Below, one piece after another: positions 1 through 8,027 of a stretch of 27,916 nucleotides of DNA. The stretch comes from Chloroflexota bacterium (lineage in GTDB: Bacteria > Chloroflexota > Dehalococcoidia > Lucifugimonadales > JACPCL1). The stretch is taken from positions 1 through 27,916 of the forward strand of contig JACQUH010000084.1 in NCBI GenBank assembly GCA_016210375.1. Direction: 5' to 3'. Positions within the stretch are counted from its first letter, which is position 1. Each line of letters begins with the position of its first letter. Position numbers and translations under genes: made by a program. Under the pieces are notes generated by a model. It was given only the letters and a program-made list of their open reading frames with translations. It did no database searches and was not told where the DNA came from.

Positions 1-59
1 GGCAGCTCGTCGGGCTCATAACCCGAAGGTCGCAGGTTCGAGTCCTGCCCCCGCTACCA
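1..59 (+). tRNA. initiator tRNA-fMet (CAU), 5' end cut by window
   Basis: The 3' part of a tRNA is visible. The anticodon stem is CGGG/CCCG around loop CTCATAA (anticodon CAT), the T-arm is GCAGG/CCTGC around TTCGAGT, the 3' acceptor strand is CCCCGCT, the discriminator is A, and CCA is encoded. Three consecutive G:C pairs next to the anticodon loop are the hallmark of the initiator tRNA, so it should start protein synthesis rather than elongate. The acceptor 5' strand and part of the D-arm lie outside the window. Confidence 0.93.
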
Positions 60-71
60 TACACATCAGGC

Positions 72-109
72 AACAGCAGGGCGGGCCCTTTGGCCCGCCC
101 TGCTGTTTT
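72..109 (+). terminator. Rho-independent terminator after tRNA
   Basis: A 14-bp GC-rich stem (74-87 with 92-105, extendable by two A:T pairs) around a CTTT loop is followed by TTTT. It lies 13 nt after the tRNA CCA end and should end the tRNA transcript. Confidence 0.93.
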
Positions 110-424
110 GCATTGGGTGGCTTGCAGGATACGGAGGCGCGCTTGGTTTTGGTCTTTGTCTCACCGGCGAGAATCGCATCTACGAGAGAGCCGAAACGAG
201 GCGAGGCGAGACCATGAGTTCTTGGCCGGCAGCCAGACGAGGATGGGCCGTTGAGCCGACCCTTGGCGTTTGCGCGAGAACGGGCCAGGCGGTTCGAGCG
301 GACGAAGGCAGGACTCCGGCGGGCCGTGAGCCAGGGCGCATAGACACCCCAAAAAGGTTGGGCAAGCGGCTAAGCTACGTTGGCAAGTCCATGCCAACGT
401 GGGGGGATAAACAGACGTTTTTTG

Positions 425-601
425 ATGGATTACTCGGCGCTTTTTGTGGAGCTATTGTTAAAGTTGGGGTATGAGGGGTCCGGCAGCCGCCAACGGCCCA
501 TACACCACATCTGACAATAGCTCTGGCTCCAGGACTCTACGGTGAACTGCGCCGACAACAACCCGGAGAGTTTGGCGACTTTTGCCGTCGTGGTGTGCTG
601 G
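425..601 (+). pseudogene. Remnant of the N-terminus of an acetolactate-synthase-like ThDP enzyme
   Basis: From ATG 425 one frame reads a start resembling ThDP-enzyme N-termini (VELLLKLGYE). It then meets two stops near 512-520 and resumes in the same frame with WLQDSTVNCADNNPE (524 onward). Nucleotides 524-568 match about 8139-8183 of the intact ThDP-enzyme gene in this window with about four differences over some 44 bases. The distance between the two blocks is also similar to that in the intact gene. I read this as a degraded duplicate or relic whose remainder is lost. The rest of 110-600 holds nothing I recognise. Confidence 0.5.
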
Positions 602-1339
602 TTAGGAGAATCCAGGGAAAGGCCCATTACGTGAAATCAAGGACGGCTCACGGATCAAGCGCCCTTCCATGGCAAGCGCCACCGCATGAGTTCGGTCTTT
701 CGCTGACAACTTCTCGCGGGCTCGCGCAATGTAGCCCTGCACCGTTCGTACGCTACAATGCATGATATCAGCCATTTCGTATTCCTTTAAACCTATACAG
801 AGAAACTCTACCACCGCCTTCTCCCGAGGATCCAGGGTCAATCCAGGGGGCCGTGTGAGCGCCAAATCCGGGATTTTGCATTGACCTAAATGTACCGTCA
901 GCTCCGGGGACACAATTACAAAACCTCTCCTGACCATAGAAACGGCGAATAGCCAGTCTGAAGCATGAGCCTCTATGCCCATGAAAGCGACGCCTTTGTT
1001 GCCTGCCAATTCACATATGCATCCTAAGTCATCAGTTGGCCGAATATACAAAACAAATCCCAGACTTGGTTGCACTTCCCGGAGACCGATGACCTGGCCC
1101 AGGTTGTCCACCCCTTTCAATGTACGGAAGACAAGCGCCACATCGGGCATTTCCACCTCTATTACTCTCCGAAAACTTTCAATATCGTTCGTCCTTTCGC
1201 CAACAATAGCACACCCTTGGGATGCCAGGGGCCCACTCAGCATGTCGTGAGCGAAGGACGAGCCACCCCCGATCGCTACTCGGCAGGAACTCCATTCAGA
1301 GAGTGGTAAGGCAGGGAGCGAATTCATAAGCGAAGCCAT
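602..1339 (-). CDS. LuxR/NarL-type regulator with degenerate receiver domain
   Basis: A 245-aa protein. Residues ~40-150 resemble a response-regulator receiver: a hydrophobic strand (CAIVGE), the segment PDVALVF, and the closing helix plus SPEL that normally leads into the linker. Residues ~167-223 are a LuxR helix-turn-helix (LDPREKAVVEFL, then VRTVQGYIARAREKL). At the usual phospho-acceptor position the residue is Phe71, not Asp, and the acidic pocket is absent. Control by an Asp phosphorelay is therefore unlikely; it is better called an atypical or orphan regulator. I chose ATG 1339 because AGAGGGG lies just upstream. A longer reading to 1468 would only add translated repeat sequence. It is divergent from the operon starting at 1827, which it may control (inference). 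Confidence 0.8.
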   Translation of the reverse strand: MASLMNSLPALPLSEWSSCRVAIGGGSSFAHDMLSGPLASQGCAIVGERTNDIESFRRVIEVEMPDVALVFRTLKGVDNLGQVIGLREVQPSLGFVLYIRPTDDLGCICELAGNKGVAFMGIEAHASDWLFAVSMVRRGFVIVSPELTVHLGQCKIPDLALTRPPGLTLDPREKAVVEFLCIGLKEYEMADIMHCSVRTVQGYIARAREKLSAKDRTHAVALAMEGRLIREPSLISRNGPFPGFS

Positions 1340-1380
1340 TTGACCCCTCTGATCCGCAGAGTCTCTTGGTATCGGCGCTA

Positions 1381-1468
1381 GGGCGACCTCTCCGCTCGCT
1401 TCGGGAGTGGAGAAGAGCGAACGAGCGGGCCCCGGCCATGGCTCAACAAGCTCACCATGCACGGGCAA
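1381..1468. repeat. Palindromic repeat upstream of the regulator start
   Basis: Imperfect inverted arms CCGCTCG-CTTCG and CGAA-CGAGCGG are followed by GGCTCAACAAGCTCACC. On the minus strand this reads as HGELVEP, a peptide commonly produced when dispersed palindromic repeats are translated. This supports placing the regulator start downstream at 1339. The whole gap 1340-1826 (487 nt) otherwise holds only promoter-like signals. Confidence 0.45.
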
Positions 1469-1636
1469 GAGTCCTAACGTCTATAATGGAAAGCCCCTGC
1501 TCTGATCCGTATCCCTAGCCCCTTCATGTTCATGGCTTCTATTGTCCATGAGCATAGTTGCGGTGTCAACGTTCTCTAATGCGGGATCACGCAATACGGC
1601 TCCGATAGTGCCGCAGAGCCCTTACCGATTCAGGGC

Positions 1637-1665
1637 TTGTCTTACTTACCCTTTATGGCTAGAAT
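1637..1665 (+). promoter_or_regulatory. Putative sigma-70 promoter for the 1827 operon
   Basis: TTGTCT (1637-1642), 17-bp spacer, TAGAAT (1660-1665). Transcription would start near 1672, giving a leader of about 155 nt before GTG 1827. It lies in the divergent gap with the LuxR-type gene, where an activator site would be expected. Confidence 0.45.
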
Positions 1666-1826
1666 GCCTTTGACCGGTAGGCTCTTGCCTCTGCTGTTAC
1701 GAGGCAGCCACGAGCTTAGCGAGGCGGACAGGCCTCTGAGGAGTTCCCGTCAACCTTCCTAATGTCAGTTCTGTTCCCGTACAAACACAAGTATGCAAGG
1801 AAAGAAAGGAAGTGCGGAGGTGCCTC

Positions 1827-2921
1827 GTGACTAGTTCAACTACCTTGATTAGCCCAGAGGTCAGGGCCCTGGTTGGGTACAAAACCAAGTGGCGCGCCGC
1901 GGTGGAGCCAGTGAGCCGCTCTGAAGTGCGACGGTTCGCTGTTGCCACCTATAATCAGAGCCCGCTCCACTTGGAGGAAGCGTACGCGGAGCGCAGCCGG
2001 TGGGGTGTGGTGATCGCCCCTCCCACCTTTGCCGTCCGCGGTGTCCGTGGGAAGTTGGGTAGCGGGGAGGCGCCCGAGGTTACCCTGCCTCCGGACCATC
2101 TGAACCCGGCTACGCCGCGGCGGGTGAACGGCGGCAACGAGATGGAGGTTTTCCGTCCCGTGCAGGTGGGCGATGAGGTGAGGCAGCGCTCACGGCTGTT
2201 GTCGGTTACGGAGAAGAGCGGCCGTTCGGGGCCTTTCGTGCTTATGGTCGTGGAAACCGTGTATGTGGATCAGCGCGACTTGGCGGTGCGCATCGTTCGG
2301 CACTACTTTGCGCGCTTGCCGATGCCCAGCGCAGGTGGCAGCCCACGCGGGGTCTCGGCCGCACCGCTGCCTGAAGCATCGGTGAAGGGGCACTACATGT
2401 CGCCAGAGGACGCCAAGCTCGGGGCGAAGCCACTGAGCTTTGAAGCCGTGGAGATTGAGCAGCAACTGCCAGCCAACGAGTACGGCGCCGTAACCAGCGA
2501 GAGGGTGGTGAGGTTTTCGGCGGCGGTGGAGAACTACGAGGCGCTGCACCACGACTTCCTCTGGTGCCGGGAGCACGGATTCCCCAACGTCCTGATCAAC
2601 GGCCCGCTAAAGGAGGGGCTCTTGGCCACCTATGCGGAGCAGCTTGCCGGTGAGCAGGGGTTCGTCCGCAAGCTCTCCGTTTCCCATCGCGCCATGGACT
2701 ACCCTGGTGATATCCTCACCGCCAAGGGCACGGTCTCCAGGAAGGAAGCAGGGTCCGACGGCCTTGGGTACGTTGATGTGGACATATGGCTAGAGAACCA
2801 GCGTGGTGAGCGAAGCTGTCCAGGCCAAGCGACAGTTGTGTTGCAGCGTCGCGGGGGTCCGGCGGTGCCGACCGCGTTCGTCTGCCCGCCGCAGAGCGTG
2901 GCCTGGGCGATGGAGGAGTAG
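1827..2921 (+). CDS. Two-domain hotdog (MaoC/FAS1-like) dehydratase
   Basis: A 364-aa protein, probably an enoyl-CoA hydratase/dehydratase acting on a CoA thioester. The N-terminal hotdog has YNQSPLHLEEA (42-52) and the APPTF segment (64-68) typical of the FAS1-like dehydratase N-domain. The C-terminal half is a second MaoC-type fold with NYEALHHD (236-243), where the active-site Asp of canonical MaoC motifs appears replaced by Asn while the His is kept. GTG 1827 is chosen because GGAGG sits 6 nt upstream; an in-frame GTG at 1812 lacks such a site. The next gene, a CoA-transferase, follows after 3 nt, so the two are probably co-translated in degradation of a CoA-activated acid. The substrate cannot be read from sequence. 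Confidence 0.8.
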   Translation: MTSSTTLISPEVRALVGYKTKWRAAVEPVSRSEVRRFAVATYNQSPLHLEEAYAERSRWGVVIAPPTFAVRGVRGKLGSGEAPEVTLPPDHLNPATPRRVNGGNEMEVFRPVQVGDEVRQRSRLLSVTEKSGRSGPFVLMVVETVYVDQRDLAVRIVRHYFARLPMPSAGGSPRGVSAAPLPEASVKGHYMSPEDAKLGAKPLSFEAVEIEQQLPANEYGAVTSERVVRFSAAVENYEALHHDFLWCREHGFPNVLINGPLKEGLLATYAEQLAGEQGFVRKLSVSHRAMDYPGDILTAKGTVSRKEAGSDGLGYVDVDIWLENQRGERSCPGQATVVLQRRGGPAVPTAFVCPPQSVAWAMEE

Positions 2922-2924
2922 GGC

Positions 2925-4172
2925 ATGGATTCTGGAACAGGCCACCGACCTCTGGAAAGGCTCCGTATCCTGGATCTCACGCATGTCCTGGCTGGCCCTT
3001 TCTGCGTGAACGTTCTGGCCGACGCCGGGGCCGAGGTTATCAAGGTGGAGCCACCCGGCCAAGGGGAAATACGCCGCCAGCGCGGTTCCTCTGTTCCTGG
3101 CTCCAATGACCAACCAATCGGCGCCTATTTTGCCGTTCTGGCTCGTAGCCGTAAGGGCATCACCCTCAACTTCAAGCATCCCGCAGGGAAGGCACTGCTT
3201 ATTGAGTTGGCGCGGGTTGCCGATGTGCTGGTGGTGAACTTCTCGCCAGGCACCATGGAGAGGCTGGGCCTGGGGTACGACGTGCTACGGCGTGAAAACC
3301 CTGGACTTGTCTACGCCGCCATTAGCGGCTTCGGTCAACTTCCTCCCTACCTGGGGCCGTATACGGAGTGGCAGGCCAACAACGCCACCGCCCAAGCCAT
3401 GAGCGGGCTTATGGACTTGACCCGGGACCGGGAGACCGAAGGCCCCCCCATGCTCGTCGGCGCCTCGGTGGGGGATACTATCCCTGCGCTGTACGCTGTC
3501 ATCGGCATCCTGTTGGCTTTGGAAGAGCGGCGGCGCACCGGCTTGGGGCAGTTCGTGGATGTGGCGATGTATGATTGTGTCACTTCCCTGGCCGCGATTA
3601 GTGCGCTTGCCAACTACGTCGTCACAGGGCAAACGGCTCTAGCTGCTCGCGCCGGGGCGGTTACCCGCTACGGCGGGGTGGTTACCCGCTATACGTGCGG
3701 CGACGGCTACGTGGCAGTGTCCATGCAGGGCGGGCCGGAGAAGTGGGAGCGGTTCCTGCGGGCAATCGGCAGACCGGAGATCTACCACCAGCCGGACTTT
3801 GATCCGAGAGCCCCTGGCAAGTCCCTTGAGGAGGTCCTGCGCCCGGCCATAGAGGGGTGGGCAGCGGACAAGTCCAAGTGGGAGGTAACCAGACTCTTCC
3901 TGGAGTGCGAATTCTCCTGCGGCCCGGTGCAGAACATGGGAGAGATTGCGACGTGTCCGCAGCTTGCGGCGCGCGAGATGGTGGTTGAAATTGACGACCG
4001 AGCGGGAGGGCGCATTAAGACTGTGGGATTCCCGCTGAAGTTCTCGGACATGCCGCTGCCGGTCTACGGAGCGCCGCCGCGGCTGGGAGAGCACACACGC
4101 GAGGTGGTGTGCGACATCCTGGGCCACTCGGCGGAAGAGTTTGCCACCTTGCAACGCGAGGGCGCGGTGTAA
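2925..4172 (+). CDS. Family III (CaiB/BaiF) CoA-transferase
   Basis: A 415-aa, full-length member of the CaiB/BaiF/Frc family, which moves CoA between carboxylic acids through aspartyl-anhydride intermediates. Visible marks: RILDLTHVLAGPF near the N-terminus, LADAGAEVIKVEPP (31-44), LNFKHPAGK (81-89), and GQFVDVAMYDCV (209-219), in which Asp217 occupies the catalytic position. ATG 2925 lies 3 nt after the dehydratase stop, with GGAG just upstream inside that gene. Together with the dehydratase it suggests activation of an organic acid to its CoA ester, followed by hydration or dehydration. Transferases of this family differ widely in substrate, so no specific acid is claimed. Confidence 0.92.
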   Translation: MDSGTGHRPLERLRILDLTHVLAGPFCVNVLADAGAEVIKVEPPGQGEIRRQRGSSVPGSNDQPIGAYFAVLARSRKGITLNFKHPAGKALLIELARVADVLVVNFSPGTMERLGLGYDVLRRENPGLVYAAISGFGQLPPYLGPYTEWQANNATAQAMSGLMDLTRDRETEGPPMLVGASVGDTIPALYAVIGILLALEERRRTGLGQFVDVAMYDCVTSLAAISALANYVVTGQTALAARAGAVTRYGGVVTRYTCGDGYVAVSMQGGPEKWERFLRAIGRPEIYHQPDFDPRAPGKSLEEVLRPAIEGWAADKSKWEVTRLFLECEFSCGPVQNMGEIATCPQLAAREMVVEIDDRAGGRIKTVGFPLKFSDMPLPVYGAPPRLGEHTREVVCDILGHSAEEFATLQREGAV

Positions 4173-4326
4173 GTGGTAGCATAAGCCATCGGCGTTCAGC
4201 CATAGTCTCTTAACCCCGAGCGCTGGAGCCAGATGAGAGGGGTGCTCCCCTCCCCATGCAGCGGCAACCTGGCGCTCAGGGGTCGCGACTCCTGTGCAGA
4301 AGACCATTATCGGATGGGAGGTAGTC

Positions 4327-6075
4327 ATGGTTTCCTAGAAGACTCGTTTGTCATGGCGGGCACTGAGGTTCATGGTCATAATGGGGCTCCTTGCCGTAGC
4401 CGCGGCCTGCGGCCAAGGCGCAACAACGGCGCCCACGCCAACGGCGACAGCTACTCTTACTACCGCACCGTCGCCAACACCCACTGCGGCCGTTGTGGCC
4501 ACACCGACGGGAGCACCGAAGGTAGCGGCGACGCCAACGCCCACGGCGACGCCAGTACCGACGGCTACACCCACCGCCCAGCCGAGCAAGGGCGGCGAGT
4601 TGGTGCAGAGTGGTAGCAGCGTTTCTAGCTATGACGCCCACAACACTTCATCGGTGGCCGACCTTGGCACCAGCGCTAAACACTACAACAACCTTATCTG
4701 GAATCCCGGGGGCCAGCGCCTGGAGTGCGACCTGTGCCAAAGCTACGAATTCAAGGACGACGGCAAGACCATGATCTTTCACCTGGTGCCGGGGGTGAAG
4801 TTCCACGACGGGCGCGCCCTCACCAGCAAAGACGTGGTCTACAGCTTGAACAAGATGATGGGCCTGGTTGATGGTGTCGTGTCGCCGCGGTCGGGCCTTC
4901 TGAAAGAGTACATAACCAAGATGGAGACGCCCGACGATCTGACCGTAATCATATACGTGCAGAGGCCGGCGCCCGCCGCTTTTGCCATCATGGCGCACAA
5001 TTCCAGTGCCATCGTGCCAGAGGGGGCTACTCGGCAACAACTCAAGGAAAAGCCCCTGGGTTCAGGCCCCTACGTGGTAGGGGAGTCAATCCCGGGCGCC
5101 CACACCCTCGTGAAGCGGAACCCTAACTACTTCAAGCCAGGCCTTCCCTATCTGGATAGCCTACGCATAGTGACCATCACGGACACCAATGCATCCAATG
5201 CGGCGTTTCTCACTGAGAAGGTCCATATAAGAACCGGCGCAGGCGCCTACAGCTCAGACTTCTTGGCCCAGTTGGAGAAACTCGTATCCCAGGGGAAGGT
5301 GGTACACGGCGTGCGCATTGGGTTGACGCCGTTCCAGGGGATCCTTGTGAACACGCAACACACGATCTTCAAGAACCCTGATGTGCGCCGTGCGATGCAC
5401 CTGGCCCTTGACCGTCAGGCCTATGCGGCAATCGTCTCCGACGGCCGGGCAATACCAATTACCCTGTTTGGCGCAGGGACGCCCTGGGGGCGGCCCCTGG
5501 AAGAGGTGATGAAGCTGCCTGGCTACCGTCAGCCCAAAGACCAGGACATCGCCGAGGCAAAGCGACTGATGACAGTGGCGGGGTACTCCCAGGGCATTGA
5601 CGTGATCCTGGAAGCCCGCAACTCCGGCGGCGACGACAAGATTTCCTCTGTTGTGGCAGCCGACCTTGCGAAGATCAATATCCGCACCACCATCAAGCTC
5701 TCCGACCAAACCGTACTCTATCCGAGACTGGCGAAGCTTGACTATGCCATCTACGGGGGGCGCCAGGGCTGGAACACGGGCGATCCTGACGAGATACTGG
5801 GCAGCTACCTGATAACGGGCGGCTCCCGCAACTGGACGGGCTACAGCAGCCCAGAGATGGACGCCCTATTTCTCGCAGAGTCCTCGGAGTTGGATTTGGC
5901 AAAGCGCAAGCAGCTCATACTCCAGGCAGAAGCGATCTACCTGCGCGACCTGCCGGTCGTCCCCGGCGCCGACCCCTTCCAGGACTCGGGATGGTGGAGC
6001 TACGTGCGAGGCTTTGAGTCGGGCATCTCTATAAACCTTGAACAGCGCATGGAGACGCTGTGGCGGAGCCAGTAG
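4327..6075 (+). CDS. Peptide/nickel-type ABC substrate-binding lipoprotein (in-frame amber at codon 4)
   Basis: An SBP_bac_5 family lipoprotein that captures oligopeptides or related solutes outside the membrane. From TTG 4348 it is 575 aa: signal helix with lipobox AVAAAC (Cys21), a Thr/Pro/Ala-rich tether (~22-83), then the binding domain with QSYEFKDDGKTMIFHL, GVKFHDGRALTSKDVVYS and a C-terminal family-like end. The best ribosome site (GGGAGGT, 4316-4322) lies 5 nt before ATG 4327, which is in frame with the gene but is followed by GTT TCC TAG. The encoded MVS-stop-KTRLSWR would make a good charged n-region, so 4327 looks like the original start interrupted by an amber codon. Expression may now depend on restart at TTG 4348 or ATG 4372, on suppression, or may be lost. 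The permease gene abuts the stop. Confidence 0.85.
4430..4590 (+). repeat. Low-complexity Thr/Pro/Ala tether-coding tract
   Basis: Repeated ACGGCG/CCAACG/CCCACG-type triplets encode alternating TPT/ATP residues directly after the lipobox Cys. They form the flexible tether that holds the binding domain away from the membrane. Such tracts are prone to slippage, and the length probably varies between strains. Confidence 0.7.
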
Positions 6076-7032
6076 TTGCGCAACTACATCGCCCGGCGTG
6101 TGCTTCTGAGCATTCCTACCCTGATCGGGGCCACTCTCCTGTGCTTCCTCATCCTGCGGGTCATCCCAGGCGACGTAGCGGAGATGATCCTGGAGGGTGA
6201 GGGCGGAGGGTTAGCTCAACCGCGGAGCGTTGAGATACTTCGGGAGGAGTTGGGCCTCAACCGTCCCCTCCACGTCCAGTACTTGACATGGGTGTGGAAC
6301 TCCATCCGGGGCGATTTTGGTACGTCCCTCCAGACGGGGCGGTCGGTGGGTGGTGAGTTCGCCCTTCGCCTTCCGTTGACCATTGAGATCGCTCTGGGTG
6401 GACTTTTCCTGGGTGTGATCACAGGAATTCCCCTGGGGATCTTGTCCGCCATCAAACAGGACTCCTGGATTGACTATGTGGGGCGGGTGATGGCCATTCT
6501 GTTTCTCTCCATTCCAGGCTTTTGGATAGGCGTTCTGGTGCTGCTGATAGGCGTCCGATCATTCAACTGGATGCCGCCCATCGGCTACAATCCCATCTGG
6601 GCCAACCCCATCACCAACATCCTGCAGTTTATGTGGCCCATCCTCATCCTTGGTTTGCACCAGACTGCGATCAAGGCGCGACTCACCCGTTCCCAGATGT
6701 TGGAAGTGATGCGGGAGGACTATATCCGCACCGCCCGGGCCAAGGGCTTGGCAGAGCACGTGGTTATCTGGCGCCATACTCTGAAGAACGCCCTTATCCC
6801 AGTGGTCACGATTGTCTTCATTCAGTTGGGCCATGTCTTTGCAGGCACAGTGATCCTGGAGGCGGTCTTCAACGTCTCGGGAATGGGGACTCTCTTCATT
6901 GAGGCTATCCGTTTCCGGGACTACACCATTGTCCAGGGCTACTTGTTCATCATCGCCGTCTCCTTCCTGGTGTTCAATATCATTGCCGACCTGGTATATG
7001 GGTGGTTGGACCCTCGGATCAGCTACAGCTAG
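6076..7032 (+). CDS. ABC transporter permease, DppB/OppB type
   Basis: A 318-aa inner-membrane permease. The N-terminus (NYIARRVLLSIPTLIG) is the classic DppB start, followed by about six hydrophobic segments. The conserved cytoplasmic EAA loop spans ~214-243 (EDYIRTARAKGLAEH, then HTLKNALIP) and docks to an ATPase. The end (DPRI) also fits the family. It begins with TTG immediately after the binding-protein stop; a GGAG lies about 7 nt upstream. It forms the channel with the next gene. No ATP-binding subunit is encoded nearby. Confidence 0.93.
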   Translation: MRNYIARRVLLSIPTLIGATLLCFLILRVIPGDVAEMILEGEGGGLAQPRSVEILREELGLNRPLHVQYLTWVWNSIRGDFGTSLQTGRSVGGEFALRLPLTIEIALGGLFLGVITGIPLGILSAIKQDSWIDYVGRVMAILFLSIPGFWIGVLVLLIGVRSFNWMPPIGYNPIWANPITNILQFMWPILILGLHQTAIKARLTRSQMLEVMREDYIRTARAKGLAEHVVIWRHTLKNALIPVVTIVFIQLGHVFAGTVILEAVFNVSGMGTLFIEAIRFRDYTIVQGYLFIIAVSFLVFNIIADLVYGWLDPRISYS

Positions 7033-7087
7033 GGCTCGTCGCTGCCAGGGAGTACAGGGGGCCTGAGGAGTCCCCAAGGAGCAAGAG

Positions 7088-8008
7088 TTGCAACAGCCCA
7101 CCGGAGAACTTACTCCTGTAGCCATCGCCGAAAAGACGGCGCTTTCGGCCATGCAGGCGTGGGCTCTTGCGATCTGGAAGTGGACAAAACGGCTCTACAT
7201 CAAGAAGCCGCTCGGGGCGGCCGGCCTCAGCTTTATCCTCCTGGCCAGCCTGTCGGCCATCTTCGCACCTCTCATCACACCCTACGGACCCTTGGTGCAG
7301 GACTACACGGTGCGGCTAACCGCTCCTGGTGCTGCTCATTGGCTAGGAACCGATGATTACGGCCGGGACCTCTACACCCGCATTGTCTACGGGGCACGGA
7401 TCTCTCTCAGCATCGCCATTGTCGCGGTGTTCACCGAGAAACTCTTGTCCCTGGCCGTCGGCGTCTTTAGCGGCTACATCGGGGGGTGGGTGGACATGTT
7501 GATCATGCGCATCGCTGATATCTTCCTCACCTTCCCCGCAATCCTGCTGATCATGGCCCTCATCGCCATGCTCGGGGTAGGCATTGATAAGCTCATCATC
7601 GCCTTCGTTATCACTGGGTGGGCTGGAACCGCTCGGGTAATTAGAGGTCAGGTCCTTTCCATCAAGAACAACGACTATGTTGAGGCAGCCCGGTCTATTG
7701 GCGCCAGCAAGGGGAGAATCATGCTCCGGCATATCATGCCCCAGACGCTGGCGCCGTGGCTGATTCTTTTCTCCGCCGCTCTGGCGAATATCGTGCTCAC
7801 CGAGGCCAGCCTCAGCTACCTGGGCCTGGGAGTCCCGCCCCCACATCCCTCCTGGGGACGGATGCTCAGTGAAGCGGCCCCTCGCGCCATGAGCGCTCCT
7901 TGGCTGGTTATCTTCCCTGGCCTGGCGATCACCTTGTTTGTTCTGGCTTTCAACCTCTTCGGCGACGCCCTGCGAGACGTGTGGGATCCCCGCCTCCGGG
8001 GCCGGTAA
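7088..8008 (+). CDS. ABC transporter permease, DppC/OppC type
   Basis: A 306-aa permease with a long cytoplasmic N-terminus (~40 residues), a first membrane segment, and the DppC signature HWLGTDDYGRDLYTRIVYGA (84-103). The EAA loop is at ~199-224 (EAARSIGASKGRIMLRHIMP), and the C-terminus is FGDALRDVWDPRL. TTG 7088 is preferred because AAGGAG lies 6 nt upstream. It pairs with the DppB-type protein. The 55-nt gap between them shows no terminator. The importer would need DppD/DppF-like ATPases from elsewhere in the genome. Confidence 0.93.
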   Translation: MQQPTGELTPVAIAEKTALSAMQAWALAIWKWTKRLYIKKPLGAAGLSFILLASLSAIFAPLITPYGPLVQDYTVRLTAPGAAHWLGTDDYGRDLYTRIVYGARISLSIAIVAVFTEKLLSLAVGVFSGYIGGWVDMLIMRIADIFLTFPAILLIMALIAMLGVGIDKLIIAFVITGWAGTARVIRGQVLSIKNNDYVEAARSIGASKGRIMLRHIMPQTLAPWLILFSAALANIVLTEASLSYLGLGVPPPHPSWGRMLSEAAPRAMSAPWLVIFPGLAITLFVLAFNLFGDALRDVWDPRLRGR

Positions 8009-8027
8009 GACCACAAAGGAGCAACGT

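Noticed and set aside
214..474. 86-codon plus-strand open frame after the tRNA
   Set aside because: No ribosome site and no recognisable domain; it overlaps the ThDP-enzyme remnant in another frame.
1340..1468. N-terminal extension of the LuxR-type protein
   Set aside because: The extra residues (HGELVEP and neighbours) are a translated palindromic repeat, and a good ribosome site precedes ATG 1339.
4235..4250. GAGGGG-TGCT-CCCCTC hairpin as a terminator before the ABC lipoprotein gene
   Set aside because: Only 6 bp, with no T-run; it may be incidental in GC-rich sequence.
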